A DNA stretch of 64,000 nt from Monosporascus cannonballus (GCA_004154925.1 QJNS01000215.1:1-64000), one strand, 5' to 3'; positions 34,502-45,078 are shown, counted from the stretch's first letter. Notes: generated by a model from the letters alone, not told the origin. Translations and numbers: made by a program.

Positions 34502-37500
34502 ATGTATAATCAAGGGAAGATCATGAGGAGGCTGCTCGGCCGACCGGCCACCGATCCATCGTCCAACGACAGTAGCCCCGGCGGAGTCGGCTATCATAGT
34601 TCACAGACATACCGGCCGAACGCGTCACAAAATGCCGTCTACCCTGCCGGCGTTCCGATAGCTTGCATAGATAAATCAGCAGATGGCCAGACTGCTATCT
34701 TGGGTGGTCGGCATATCCTCAAGATTGTCCAGTTCGATGGCCTGAATATCAAAGAAGGTATCGATGTGCGCGCTCTGATAACGAACCAGTATGCCGGCAA
34801 GGGCAATGCGGCGTCTTCAACATCGGAGCAACTGTCAATAAAAGATGTGAAGTTGGCCTCGAGCCATGCTAGTGACCCTAGGATATTTACTGCTTGCGCC
34901 AGTGGAAAGATATTCGCGTACGATATCAACCGTCTAGGTTCCACTACAGGGCTCGAGTACATACAGACTCGCGAAGATTCGCGTCAGGTCAACAAGCTCG
35001 ACTTCAACCCCCATAGAGGAACATGGCTGCTATCGGGTGGTCAAGACGGCGTGGTACGGTGCTTTGATGTCAAGACACCAATAGTCGGGCGAAACGGACC
35101 TACCTTTCGTACCTTCCAGGCTTTGCGCTGCAACGCCGAGGGAATTCGCGACCTGAAATGGTCGCCAAAGGACGGGATGGTCTTTGCCTGTGCCACGGAA
35201 TCGGGGGTTATCTTGAAGTGGGATATCAGGAAGAATAATGCGCCGCTCCTGAAGATCAACGCCCACGACACCCAGAAAGGAGCGTCCTCCATCTCATGGC
35301 ATCCCGATGGCGAGCATCTGATCAGCGCAGGACTAGACAACAAGTGCCATGTCTGGGACCTGTCCAGTAAAGCCGAGAAACGGCAAAAGCCTAAGTGGAC
35401 AATCAACGCCCCGGCACCCGTCACTGTGGTGTCCTGGCGGCCCGGTCTATGGTCAGCGACTGCGCAAGGCAGGCGAGCCGCCCAGGTAGCCGTCTCGTAC
35501 GATGAGGGCGGCAATCACAAGAGGTATGGTATCGACTCCGTACATATTTGGGACCTGGCTCGACCGACCATGCCATACAAAGAGGTGGACCTTTTTGAAA
35601 GTTGCCCTACCGCTCTACTTTGGCACGACCAAGACCTTTTGTGGACTGCTGGTTCGGATGGTCTTTTCACTCAATGTGATGTGGCTTTCGCGCCGAAGGT
35701 TATCGACCGCCAGCCACTCTCAAACCTTGACTTCTCATCCAGAGGCGATGTGCTCATGTTTCTTGAAGAAAGACCTGGCCCGCCCAGGCCGCGACCACTA
35801 GTCCCCCATGAAAAACTACCCACCACATACAGCTCTAGCCCCAGCGGCCAGATGCTCAGCATCAGCCGTAGCGACTCCGAAGAAGATGTCATGGGGAGCT
35901 TCCTAGGTCCAAAAAGGCGTTCGAGTAGGAAACGGCAGGCTGGCAGTCGCTCCGCGCATGGCCTGAGCACCACGCCGCCGTCGGGCCCTGGGATAGAGGA
36001 CCAGGTATTGTCTTTGGAGCAGGCAATGAAGCTTACTGGCCCATTCAAGCCACAACAAGTCATGGCGATTGGTCGCTTGCCTGCAGCCCCGAAGATGCAT
36101 TTTTACCAGTACCTCTCGAACCAGTATCTGGAAATTCTACACCGAGAGCTTCCACATCCTGAAGGAGAGAAGCCCTTGAACGAGAGGGTTGCCAGCATCA
36201 TGGAACAGTATGCCCAAGCAGCCGAGAATGTTAGCCAGTTCCGGCTCGCGCAAACATGGCGCATCCTATCATATACGACTGGCTTTCTTCTAGCAAGGAG
36301 ATCTCAATTTCACCTTGAAAAGCGGTTGACGCCACAACAGAACAAAATATCCCCAACATCGAGAGACCGTCTAGAGCCGCGAGCAACGCTTCAAAGGCGG
36401 GACGCGTCGCCGTACCTCGGAGTTAGTGGAGAGGAAACGCCAAGGAAGCCGCCGTCTATCGGTTCCATGGATAGTCGACAGGCTCATGGGAAGTCATTAT
36501 TAGCCGAGGAAATCGACAGCGAATCCCAAGTACCCACACCTCTAGCCCGGCCGGTAAATGATACCGGCGCGCACGGCATATATGCCCCAGAGCATAAACT
36601 CACGCCTGTTCAAGAAATGGACAGCTTTACTTTACCGCCATCCATCCACCCAGAAAGATCCAGCCCGCGGAAGAGATTAGAGTCTACCCCCCTGTCTGTC
36701 GCGAGCCACGACAGCCAAGTATCCTGGACGGAAGGCTACGATTTCTTCGACGTAGAAGCCGCTGAAGCGCTGACTAAAGCGATCGACGTGCCTAAGAAAA
36801 AGGAATCCTTGGGTCTAGACTACATAGAGCCAAGAAGTCCCAATACGAGGAAGCCCATGAACGGACACGACTCTGATGAGAGTTTCACTCAAATGTTTTC
36901 TCTCTCCGATAGTAGTAGACAAGCTAGCCTTCTTGCGAGTTCGTCCGATGGAAGCAGACGCCAAACTGCGCTACATGGTCAGCTCAGCCGCAATAATTCG
37001 AATACGACCGAGGAAGAGTATGAGAGTCGGATCCGGGGTCATCAGATCGGGATGTCTCCCCAACAGGCGAGGTATTCCCGGCAAGTCCCTCAGCGTCACG
37101 ACTCAGACATCTTGAAAGATGATATCCTTATCTCGCAAACCACAACGGATACTTTCGGCAGTGAGCCATCACGAGTGGAGGGTGATCGCTCACCGGTACG
37201 ACTTCAGGTCACGTCTTCCCGCTCGCCTAGCACGGTCTCTCGGGAGCATCCCCTTGCGCAGCGGCCTGAAGAACACACATCGCCTACAATCACCGAGACA
37301 GACTATCTCCCGTGGCCTGATGATCCGCCATATCCGCATCCATTACTCTCCGACGCTAATCCTAAGAGGCTCTCCCCGCCGATCAACCCGTATGAGGTGA
37401 TCTCCAAGGCCCTGGCATTCGAAACGCGGCACTCGGCCCTCAACGCTGCTGCAATAATCCTACTCTTAAAGCCTCTAGTCACCGACGACGTAATCGACCC

Positions 37501-38749
37501 CCACCAAGCGGCCGCCATTCTCCGGCAGCACCATAACCGGCTCATGTCCTTGAAATTATTCGTCGAAGCCGCTCTGCTACGCAATCTCTGCGTACGTGGC
37601 TGGCCCAACGGCATGGAATTCTGGGGCGACAATTACACGTCAGTTTTCGCGACCGCACAGGAGAGGCAGCGCATCTCAGTGGCCTTCACGTGTCCGCAGT
37701 GCCACAAACCCCGCGAGGTCGACCATACCGCCACGGCTAGCGGCGAGAGCTCGGGCATCTGGAACTGCGAGAACTGCCGCGCCGCCATGGCGCCCTGCGC
37801 TGTTTGTGGACATCGCGACATGACCCCTTCCTTGCTAGCACCGGCGCCCACACCCGTAACCGAGAGTTTGCTAGCAAAGACGAAGACCTCGGACCAAGCT
37901 GACGAACCTTACGGTGACCTCATTCTCTCCACGTGGTGGTACTGTCCGGGTTGCTCTCACGGCGGCCACGCAACGTGTCTCGAGGGCTGGCACGCGCCTA
38001 TCCCGTCCTCGTCGTCGACCAATTTGGAGCACCCTCGCCAACCTCCGCAACAACAAAAGGACTTCACCGCTTCCTCCAGGCCGCCGTCTCCGAGCCAGAC
38101 CATAAACTTCCCCGACGTCATGTACCCCGAGACCTACAGCGACGGGTGCTGCCCCTTCGACGGCTGCGGGCACGCCTGCCTGCCCGGCCGCTGGCGTAAC
38201 GAGTCGAGCACGGCGCGCACCGAGGAGCTGGGCCGCGTCGTACGCGACCAGACGCGCGGTACCGTTGGTACCACCGTCCCCGGCGCCGGTGTCGGTGTCG
38301 GTGGTGGCAGTGCTGGGGCCAGCCCGATGATCCCCAAGGGCGGCGAGCGGCGCTTCAGCTCCGCCACCGATACCGCAGCCCCGCCCCCGCCCCCGCCGTT
38401 CGTCGCGTCCGCATCCGGCGGCGTGCGCGGCGACGCCGTCGAGGTCCCGCAGAGCAGGGCCGTGGAACATGTTCGGGAGCTCGGGCTCGCGGGTGCCGGC
38501 GGCGGGGGTAGTGGTGGTAGTGGATACGAAATGGACAGGGACAAGGAGAGGGAGAAGGAGAGGCCTGGCAGCGGGATCTTTGGGATCCTGGGTTCGAGTC
38601 CCGGCCGGGCTAGTGGTGGCAGCGGTGGTCTGGGAGGGAGTAGTACGGAGACAGGAGGTACTAGTAGTGGCGGTGGGGTTGGAGGTGGTGCTGGTAGGGC
38701 GAGCGGGGAGAGGGAGAGGAGGAAGAGTGTTAAGTTTGCGGGTGCGTAG
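34502..38749 (+). CDS. RTC1: RTC1/WDR24-like WD40-RING protein of the SEA (GATOR2-type) complex
   Basis: A single 1415-aa exon runs from ATG 34502 (MYNQGKIMRRLLGRP) to TAG 38747-38749. The N-terminus holds WD40 repeats (about residues 55-410; motifs KLDFNPHRGTWLLSGGQDG, DIRKN, SWHPDGEHLISAGLDNKCHVWDL). A long Ser/Pro-rich middle follows, then a C-terminal zinc/RING-like region from residue 1064 (CPQCHKPREV, CENCRAAMAPCAVCGHRD, WWYCPGCSHGGHATCLEGWH, CPFDGCGHACLPGRW). This order is that of Rtc1 in yeast and WDR24 in animals, a subunit of the vacuole-associated SEACAT/GATOR2 complex that relieves inhibition of TORC1. The last about 170 residues are Gly/Ala/Ser-rich low complexity. The frame is also open from a TTG at 34493; the first ATG is preferred. 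It is convergent with the UVRAG-like gene. Confidence 0.92.
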   Translation: MYNQGKIMRRLLGRPATDPSSNDSSPGGVGYHSSQTYRPNASQNAVYPAGVPIACIDKSADGQTAILGGRHILKIVQFDGLNIKEGIDVRALITNQYAGKGNAASSTSEQLSIKDVKLASSHASDPRIFTACASGKIFAYDINRLGSTTGLEYIQTREDSRQVNKLDFNPHRGTWLLSGGQDGVVRCFDVKTPIVGRNGPTFRTFQALRCNAEGIRDLKWSPKDGMVFACATESGVILKWDIRKNNAPLLKINAHDTQKGASSISWHPDGEHLISAGLDNKCHVWDLSSKAEKRQKPKWTINAPAPVTVVSWRPGLWSATAQGRRAAQVAVSYDEGGNHKRYGIDSVHIWDLARPTMPYKEVDLFESCPTALLWHDQDLLWTAGSDGLFTQCDVAFAPKVIDRQPLSNLDFSSRGDVLMFLEERPGPPRPRPLVPHEKLPTTYSSSPSGQMLSISRSDSEEDVMGSFLGPKRRSSRKRQAGSRSAHGLSTTPPSGPGIEDQVLSLEQAMKLTGPFKPQQVMAIGRLPAAPKMHFYQYLSNQYLEILHRELPHPEGEKPLNERVASIMEQYAQAAENVSQFRLAQTWRILSYTTGFLLARRSQFHLEKRLTPQQNKISPTSRDRLEPRATLQRRDASPYLGVSGEETPRKPPSIGSMDSRQAHGKSLLAEEIDSESQVPTPLARPVNDTGAHGIYAPEHKLTPVQEMDSFTLPPSIHPERSSPRKRLESTPLSVASHDSQVSWTEGYDFFDVEAAEALTKAIDVPKKKESLGLDYIEPRSPNTRKPMNGHDSDESFTQMFSLSDSSRQASLLASSSDGSRRQTALHGQLSRNNSNTTEEEYESRIRGHQIGMSPQQARYSRQVPQRHDSDILKDDILISQTTTDTFGSEPSRVEGDRSPVRLQVTSSRSPSTVSREHPLAQRPEEHTSPTITETDYLPWPDDPPYPHPLLSDANPKRLSPPINPYEVISKALAFETRHSALNAAAIILLLKPLVTDDVIDPHQAAAILRQHHNRLMSLKLFVEAALLRNLCVRGWPNGMEFWGDNYTSVFATAQERQRISVAFTCPQCHKPREVDHTATASGESSGIWNCENCRAAMAPCAVCGHRDMTPSLLAPAPTPVTESLLAKTKTSDQADEPYGDLILSTWWYCPGCSHGGHATCLEGWHAPIPSSSSTNLEHPRQPPQQQKDFTASSRPPSPSQTINFPDVMYPETYSDGCCPFDGCGHACLPGRWRNESSTARTEELGRVVRDQTRGTVGTTVPGAGVGVGGGSAGASPMIPKGGERRFSSATDTAAPPPPPPFVASASGGVRGDAVEVPQSRAVEHVRELGLAGAGGGGSGGSGYEMDRDKEREKERPGSGIFGILGSSPGRASGGSGGLGGSSTETGGTSSGGGVGGGAGRASGERERRKSVKFAGA

Positions 38750-39300
38750 TTAAATGAAGAGAGTCGTTGGTGGGGCTGTGTACTATACGTACGTATGTAT
38801 CGTGTATTAGGTATCTGGGTGTTATACTGTTAGCCTGTGGCTGGCTTTGCTTCGCTTGAGAGCTACAGCTGTGGTCAATGAGGAGGTAAGGAGGGGGGGC
38901 TCTAGGCAACCCGTGAACAGCTCAACTAGAAGAGTTCAGCTATGGTGTGTTAGTCAGACAGGGGCCTGTAGTAGCTGTATCGAGCGTATTAACGGCTTCA
39001 AATCAGTGTCCAAGTTAAGCCAGCTGCTGAATCGGTATGACAATCGCATTTTCCTTAAACCTGTGTTTTTTCTCTTCCCTTGCTCTCCCACCTCGTGGTT
39101 CTCAATATCTACGCTGTGCCCTTAGGCATAACATACCTGACCCACCGATGCCCCCCCTACAGACTTGTCCTTGCAGTCTTCATTCCCTCGCTGCCCCTCT
39201 CGCGATGCGACACGCCATATTATACAATACAAAATACAAGAGAAGCTAATCTCTCTTCCGGGGGGGTATCTACAGCCAGCTATTCCGGCAGCTTAGGTCA
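38750..39300. other. Convergent 3' flanks between RTC1 and the UVRAG-like gene
   Basis: The region holds no supported gene. It must contain the 3' UTRs and terminators of both genes; no canonical AATAAA pair is distinct. The short plus-strand frames in it are in no recognisable coding context. Confidence 0.6.
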
Positions 39301-41190
39301 TCAAGCATGGGCGCCCACGTCCTCCCTCAGCCCCTTCGTCCGTAGCGTCAGCTTCGTGCCCTCGTCGAAGGGCAGCCCCGCCGCATCCGCGCCGTGCCCA
39401 TTCTCCTTCGCCAGCGCCAGCCTCAGCTGCTCCTGCAACCTGGCCCCGCCCCCTCCGCCGCCGCCCGCCTCGCTGTCAGTGCTCCCGCGCCGGCTGCTCC
39501 CGGCCGCGCTGCCCGCGTCGTCGGGGGCGAGGAGCCCGTCGGCCGAGCCGGAGCTGCCGATCCCCGCCAGAGACTTCCTCATGCGGCCGGCCCACAGGAG
39601 GCCGCGGATGCCGCCGCGCCGGCGCTCAGGCACCTCGTCGGTGCCGGCGCTACACACGTAGAGCAGGTACTTCAGGTTGGGCAGGGTGTGGCGGATGTCG
39701 ACGACCTTGAGCCCGGCGCCGGCGACGCAGAGCGCCTCGATGTCCTTGTTGAGCAGGAACCAGGCGTAGTCGAAGCGGTACTGGGCGGTGGCGCCGCCGC
39801 GCAGGAACAGCGGGAAGTCGCGCCCCTGGCCCAGCCGCGGTTGCTTCTGCTGTTGCTGTTTGGGTAGGGCGGCTTCCGGCAGCAGCGAGATGTCGTCGCG
39901 CACGCTGCTGCGCGACCCGAACGGCATGACGGGGTACGGCAGCGGCACGCACAGGTAGTACTGCAGCAGGTCGACGAGCTGGGCTACGAAGCCCAGCGCC
40001 GCCGACAGCGAGTCCTCGGCCGCCGACGACGACGCCGGGTCATAGTCGGTGTTGGGCAACGCCACGCCGCAGATGCCGAAGGACAATGGCGGCGCGCCGC
40101 CTCCCGTCGACGACCCCAGCCCTCGCGGCGGTGCGATGGGGAATATGGCCGCGAGGTCCTCGCAAATGCGCCGCCGCTGCCCGCGGATGCCCTCGCGCGT
40201 CGTGGCTAGCCGGGCCCGCGCGGCGGAGAGCTTCGACAGCGCGTGCTGCACGTCGGCCTCGGCGCGGGACTGCGCCTCCCGTCCGTCGCGGATGGCCTTG
40301 CGCCGGGTGTCGATCGAGGCTTGCAGTTCGGCGCGCCGCGCCTGGGCCGCCCTGAGGCTGCGCCTTTGGGAGGAGAGGTACTTGGATGCGAGGAGGGCGG
40401 ATTCTTGGACCTGCGGAACGCTATTGGAGGGCGTGCGCTCCAGGATCTCGTTGATCTGGGCCGTCAGGGTTTCCCGGGTCGCTAGGGCGTCTTGGATGGA
40501 ATTGTCGAGGTTGGACAGCTTCATGAGGGCGTTGTAGGACGAGGTTGGGAGCACGTGGCCTTGCTTCGGTTCCGGTCTCTTGCCTGAGAGCTCGAGGCAG
40601 TATATGCCGTCCGCGAGATGAAATACGAGGCAATTAGGTGGGAACCGATAATGGCGCAGGGTTCCGAGGTAGTTGAGGGAACGTAGGTCGACATGCTGCT
40701 CTAATAACAAGCTCCACGCGTGCCATCTCTTGGCCCAGACCTTGACCGTGAAGACGGATGACCTCGTGACAAACGGGCCCAGGTCGGACAGGTCGAAGAA
40801 TCGGAAGTTGAAGTTCATGGCTCGTTCGCTCACCTCGCTAATGTACACGGGATACTCGATCCCCTCGCAATGCAACGAGAAGAAGACATCGGCGGCTCTA
40901 CCCTCGACGGCGTATTCCAGTTGCTTCTGTCGCGTTACGGGGCTGATGTTGGCCAGGTTGGTGCTCCTCCTCCGCCCCTTCGGTCGCGGTCGCAAGCTCT
41001 CGGAGGACTGGGATTGGTGCAGCTGGGGCCCCGGCGCATTGTCTGCTTGGGCTTCAAGCTTGTTGCTGGTGGTGTTGAGCCTGAGGTCGGCATCGAGGTC
41101 GTCGATGGTCCTGCCGCGGTTTACGGAGAAGCTCAGATTCCGAAGGTATATCCCCTGTAGATGGCGCAGTCGCCGGTTGTAGGGAAGCAT
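39301..41190 (-). CDS. UVRAG: UVRAG/Vps38-like subunit of PI3-kinase complex II
   Basis: A single exon of 629 aa runs from ATG 41190 (MLPYNRRLRHLQGIYLRNLSF) to TGA at 39303-39301. The frame extends 12 codons further to a GTG, which I do not use. An N-terminal C2-like part (residues about 90-230; DVFFSLHCEGIEYPVYISEV, VFTVKVWAKRW, YCLEL) precedes a coiled coil (about 235-345, from NSIQDALATRETLTAQI to RRRICEDLAAIFPI). The C-terminal BARA-like part has LVDLLQYYLCVPLPYPVMPFGS, DYAWFLLNKDIEALC and LPNLKYLLYVC. This layout is that of the UVRAG/Vps38/Atg14 family, which binds Vps30/Beclin-1 and Vps34 on endosomes for vacuolar sorting and autophagosome maturation. Length and the C2 part favour UVRAG/Vps38 over Atg14. 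The tail is Gly-rich and poorly conserved. Confidence 0.88.
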   Translation of the reverse strand: MLPYNRRLRHLQGIYLRNLSFSVNRGRTIDDLDADLRLNTTSNKLEAQADNAPGPQLHQSQSSESLRPRPKGRRRSTNLANISPVTRQKQLEYAVEGRAADVFFSLHCEGIEYPVYISEVSERAMNFNFRFFDLSDLGPFVTRSSVFTVKVWAKRWHAWSLLLEQHVDLRSLNYLGTLRHYRFPPNCLVFHLADGIYCLELSGKRPEPKQGHVLPTSSYNALMKLSNLDNSIQDALATRETLTAQINEILERTPSNSVPQVQESALLASKYLSSQRRSLRAAQARRAELQASIDTRRKAIRDGREAQSRAEADVQHALSKLSAARARLATTREGIRGQRRRICEDLAAIFPIAPPRGLGSSTGGGAPPLSFGICGVALPNTDYDPASSSAAEDSLSAALGFVAQLVDLLQYYLCVPLPYPVMPFGSRSSVRDDISLLPEAALPKQQQQKQPRLGQGRDFPLFLRGGATAQYRFDYAWFLLNKDIEALCVAGAGLKVVDIRHTLPNLKYLLYVCSAGTDEVPERRRGGIRGLLWAGRMRKSLAGIGSSGSADGLLAPDDAGSAAGSSRRGSTDSEAGGGGGGGARLQEQLRLALAKENGHGADAAGLPFDEGTKLTLRTKGLREDVGAHA

Positions 41191-41508
41191 TGTTGCAGTG
41201 CTGCTGCTGCGGCGGGCAGCGGGCACAGATGTAGAAAGCTCATGAGCCGGAGGTTGTTGTCTGGTGTTTTGTGACGACGGAGCTACGTATGTCAGGTACG
41301 AAGCACAAGTTGCCGATCATTAATTCCCGTCTAAAGAGAACGGCTCACAGTGTTTTCTAAACAGTATGGACTAGGTCACGGAACGCATATCATACTGTAT
41401 GCATACTGTGTCCCCCTACAATACAATAGGGCTCATTCGACATATCTCCCTATGCCATTCTCGTCTTCTCGTCTTCTCCTCTTCTCTTGATAGAATTTCA
41501 TTGCAGTG
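41191..41508. promoter_or_regulatory. Divergent intergenic region upstream of the UVRAG-like gene
   Basis: It contains near-direct repeats CATACTGTATGCATACTGTGT at about 41391-41411 and a pyrimidine-rich run TCGTCTTCTCGTCTTCTCCTC at 41461-41481. The latter is typical of fungal promoters and lies 30-50 nt before the small ORF at 41509. No transcription-factor site was identified with confidence. Confidence 0.35.
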
Positions 41509-41658
41509 ATGCACTCCTATTTCTTACTGCTGCTCTTGGCTGCTGCATCGGCCTGTGCATCAGTATCATCTGCCGCTTTTATTAACAAGATGTGCAATAT
41601 ACTTGAAGCTAATCAGGAGCATTCCGCCTTGCCATTCATCATACCTTGGCAGTGCTGA
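41509..41658 (+). CDS. Possible 49-aa secreted peptide
   Basis: ATG 41509 to TGA 41656-41658 encodes MHSYFLLLLLAAASACASVS and 29 further residues ending LPFIIPWQC. Residues 1-22 look like a signal peptide: a hydrophobic Leu/Ala core and small residues at a possible A-S-A or S-S-A cleavage site. The mature part would be about 27 residues with two cysteines. A CT-rich promoter-like run lies just upstream. It could also be an exon of a longer gene (TTTCATTGCAG precedes it) or chance. No homology is recognised. Confidence 0.3.
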   Translation: MHSYFLLLLLAAASACASVSSAAFINKMCNILEANQEHSALPFIIPWQC

Positions 41659-41881
41659 GCAAGTCCCGGCTGCCACCCAACTCCATGCAACCAATAGAGT
41701 CCAACACGCCCGTTATGTCGCAAGCCTCCATGCGATGCGTGACGCGGGGTTTGGGTTAAGACGCTCCTCGAACAAACAGTTCCACGTCGTTCTTCACTCC
41801 TACTACCCCTCCAAAGGATTCCCCTTTCCACATTCTCATCATTTCGAGGCTCCCTTGTCATCGTAACCCAAATCAGACGAG

Positions 41882-44015
41882 ATGGCCGAGGCTCTGGGTA
41901 TTGCAGCCAGCGGCATAGCTATTGCACAGGTCACTAGCCAAGTCGGGGTTGCTGTTGTAAAGTTGAAAGGTTTTGCGACGAAGTGAAAGATGTCCCTGAA
42001 GATATCGCTGACTTGCTGCAACAAATTGACTGCTTGGACCCGGCACTGTGGGAGGCCGAAAACAGTTTTGAATCGACCGGATTACCGGCAATGCTGTGGA
42101 ATGATGCGGCAGCAAAGCGTAGTACGACATATTGCCGCAACGCTCTGAAGGCGCTCACTGAGATCGTCGATGAGATGGCCGCTCAGATCAAGCACCATAG
42201 GAGGCTGAATAGGAAAGTCGCCTCGGTTAAGGTTGTCCTGAGGAAGGACACGCTGAAGAAACTAGAGAAACGGCTGGAGAATGCGGTCAGGATGTTGACC
42301 CTAGCTCAGCAGAGTTACCTCACGTGAGTGAGACGCACTGATTCAGATGACGATACTGATATAAGTCACAAGCGCCCTCACAAGAGTCCAGCCTGATATT
42401 ATTATTCAAAAATTTACAACCCTTGTTGCTCATCTGCAGCCGAGTCATGCCCACGTGTCGTCAGGGGTTACTGAACCAGGCGATGCTTCTGACAACGACA
42501 ATCCGCAATCAGAGCAGTCAAGCCGATCCAAGACAATCCAGCTCAAGCCATCGAGGGAGCGATGGCGACAGCAAGCTGCGCAATTGTCTCCTTTCGGTCG
42601 GGTTGTAGCGAACTCCTCCGATGGTGGTTATAGCCTTGTGCTACAAGCCCCGTGGTGGCTCTCTCAACGATCGTGGGAGTTTCAAAGTTATAAAGCAAAT
42701 AGTGGTTGGCGCATTAATCTAAGAATATACTCAGCACGGCCAAGAGATAGTGAAGTATTTGAAGTTACCGGAAACGGAGTGCCACATGACCTTCAGCGCA
42801 TGTTTGACATGGGCCTGGCGTCACCGTTCGACTATGAAAGTAGGTATGGCGGAACGCTTCTTCACGTAAGTAATAATACCAGTTCTATTGATATCCTCAG
42901 TAACATTGCGTGTCGTTGTGCAGATAGCCCTACAAAGAAAGAACCTGGCTATGGTTCCGTATCTGCTAAGCAAAGGTCTTGATTTATGGGCTAAAGATCA
43001 CTATGGAATGTATGTGTCAGCTGTTGCACTATTCGGGTTCTTTGCTGACTTATTGTGAAGTCCAGCGTACTCCGTCATGCTCGCTTCCGAACACTTTGAA
43101 AGATCTACCGAGGATATCCTTTTAGACCACCCTAGTATTGTCGAAGAATTCGTGACTGAAACCCAGGAGTCCGACGCCACCGGGACCATCCACAGCAGTG
43201 GATGCTGTTGCACCTGCTCCCGGGGCTTAAGAATGCCTCGGATCTACAAGCTATTGCAGCCTTATCAATGCCCATCGCATGATCGCACCTGCCCAGACTC
43301 GCGCCTAATTGCTGCCGCGCGGTTTTCTCATCCAACTGTCTTCAAAAGATTGCTAGAACCAGAATGGACATCAGGCCTACGTGGTCTCTGTCGCTTCTCA
43401 CAGTCTATTGGGCCTGCCCTGTTCCTCATCGTTGCAAGGAACTTTGGTGAAGATTACGCCAGATCCGTTTGTTGCCGCTCGGGGAGACAATATTGGCAAG
43501 AATGGCTCCCATTAATAGCCGAGATTAGCTGCCGGACACCAGATATCCACATCATATATCGCCAGTCACACAGAGTGCGAGTCACCGTGCTCACTCTAAG
43601 TCTTATAGCATTTCTACAATGGCTGGAACCGCATTGTTGGGAGAGAATTTGGCGAAAGGAAGGGCATACAGTCATATTTCTTAGAGCATGGGTCGGCAGT
43701 CTGAAGGCAGCTGGTATCAATGTTACTGGATATGGGTGCCGCGAGATGGAGTTACTCCGTGACACATCGTTGACGCGGGATTCCATTCCTTGTCTGGGAT
43801 ATTATCAGGAATGCAAGTGGGACGTCCCAGACCCAGTGTGGAGGGGTGTCTCGATACGTCTGATGGGATACAAGTACGGGCCGGAGCCGGAGGACTGGGA
43901 CGTCTATTGGAGTGAGCCGACGGACGAGTTCGCTGGCGACTTCTGGGAGCTCGTCGAGAATCCCCCGCTCCAGGTCCCGGGGGCCTGGGATCCCAGCTTT
44001 GATGACGAGACTTAA
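41882..44015 (+). pseudogene. STAND-N-terminal/ankyrin-type protein with one-base frameshift
   Basis: ATG 41882 reads MAEALGIAASGIAIAQVTSQ, the start typical of the fungal N-terminal (Helo-like) domain of STAND proteins. The frame hits TGA after 34 codons; a missing base near 41968-41975 (GGTTTTGC) restores CDEVKDVPEDIADLLQQID. With that, exons 41882-42323, 42385-42865, 42924-43009 and 43061-44015 (introns of 61, 58 and 51 bp, GT...AG, branch-like CTGAC) total 1964 nt, one short of 655 codons. Then comes a variable region, ankyrin-like YGGTLLHIALQRKN / VPYLLSKGLDLWAKDHYG (exons 2-3), a Cys cluster (CCCTCS) and a C-terminal domain (LRAWVGSLKAAGINVTGYG). There is no NTPase. It is either a recent pseudogene or an assembly error. 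Confidence 0.65.
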
Positions 44016-44583
44016 TCTTCAACTCGCGGGTTACACACGCAACAGTGCGGTTGCGGCCGCGGTCGAGCCCCCAGAAGGGGCCTACTTTCCGGCCAAGATG
44101 CCAGGCGCGGCTATGTTTGCCCATTCGCTCGGTTGAGGTTTTGCCATGTATGGATGGCATCCGGACTCCGCTTAGTTCTTCCGGGAGGGCCAGGCGACAA
44201 GGAAGCAACAATGCGCGGGATAGGGAAGGCGGTAAATGCCTGCACGGTTTTCGACATGGCGACGGAGTTGCTTTGGTCTTGTTGTATCTTTGGCGGGCTC
44301 TAGGCGAAATTGAACGAGTCATCCGTGATTTTACTTTCCTAACCACCGTATCTGTAGACGGTTCTCACAGAGTGGATATAGATATAATAGGATTATCATG
44401 GGCATATCTTCATCTTGATGGAATAACGCATAAACTAATGTCGCCCGTCGGCGTTTTATTTTTCTCCGTCAATATTTCGGCCACTAAGTATACGGTGCGG
44501 CTCAGCCGGTATGGTCAGAGTCTGCACGGTTGGCAGGGTACGGAGACGTTACGAGGACATACAGGGAGGCACGGAAAGCCAAC
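44016..44583. other. Region downstream of the STAND-like gene without a supported gene
   Basis: Several overlapping frames occur but none has coding character that I recognise. ATG 44211 opens a 35-codon frame with plausible codon use that ends at TAG near 44302; it may be an exon. A possible acceptor TTGGCAG at 44529-44535 precedes the next frame. Confidence 0.35.
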
Positions 44584-44799
44584 ATGACTGAGTGCCGCCA
44601 AGACGCCCTAGCACATGCCTCTCGCTACGACATGGTTCGTTCCGTTGATAGGGCCATACCAGAGAATGGTGACAAGGAGCCTTGGGAAGAACTGGATAAA
44701 TGGCTTCCAGAAGACAGAACCCCAGTGCGTACGAAGGTGGTTAGGCGTATGGAGGAGGATATTCGCTTTGACGCTTTCACTCTCAAATCGGTCAACTAA
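44584..44799 (+). CDS. Hypothetical 71-aa protein or last exon
   Basis: The frame MTECRQDALAHASRYDMVRS ... FDAFTLKSVN runs from ATG 44584 to TAA 44797-44799. The same frame extends upstream to about 44530, where CAG/GGTACGG could be an intron acceptor, so this may be the last exon of a longer gene. It is charged, with no signal peptide or membrane segment. No family is recognised. It is followed by TATA-rich sequence at 44838-44850. Confidence 0.3.
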   Translation: MTECRQDALAHASRYDMVRSVDRAIPENGDKEPWEELDKWLPEDRTPVRTKVVRRMEEDIRFDAFTLKSVN

Positions 44800-45078
44800 G
44801 TTTAGTTCCATTTCATTCAATCCAATTCCGTTCAATGTATATATATATATAAACGGCCCCCCGCCGCAGCTTGCTTGCTGGCTCCCAAACCGGGGCCGGG
44901 GAGATAGAGCCACATAACTACAGTAGCTTGCCAATCCCAAAGTGGTAACCCTTCGTATATGGAAGGAATGCAAATGAATTGGATAACGAAAGATGCACTT
45001 GGTATTTTGGACGAAACGAACCCGAAACCCACCGAGACGCCATTTGTGGAAACCGCACAGGCAAAAAAGTAGAGTAAC

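Noticed and set aside
37871..38544. Long minus-strand frames opposite the C-terminal part of RTC1
   Set aside because: They arise from GC-rich codon bias opposite a well-supported zinc-domain coding sequence.
38588..38606. GGTTCGAGTCCC, a tRNA T-arm-like sequence
   Set aside because: It lies inside the RTC1 reading frame, and no cloverleaf or matching acceptor stem is found around it.
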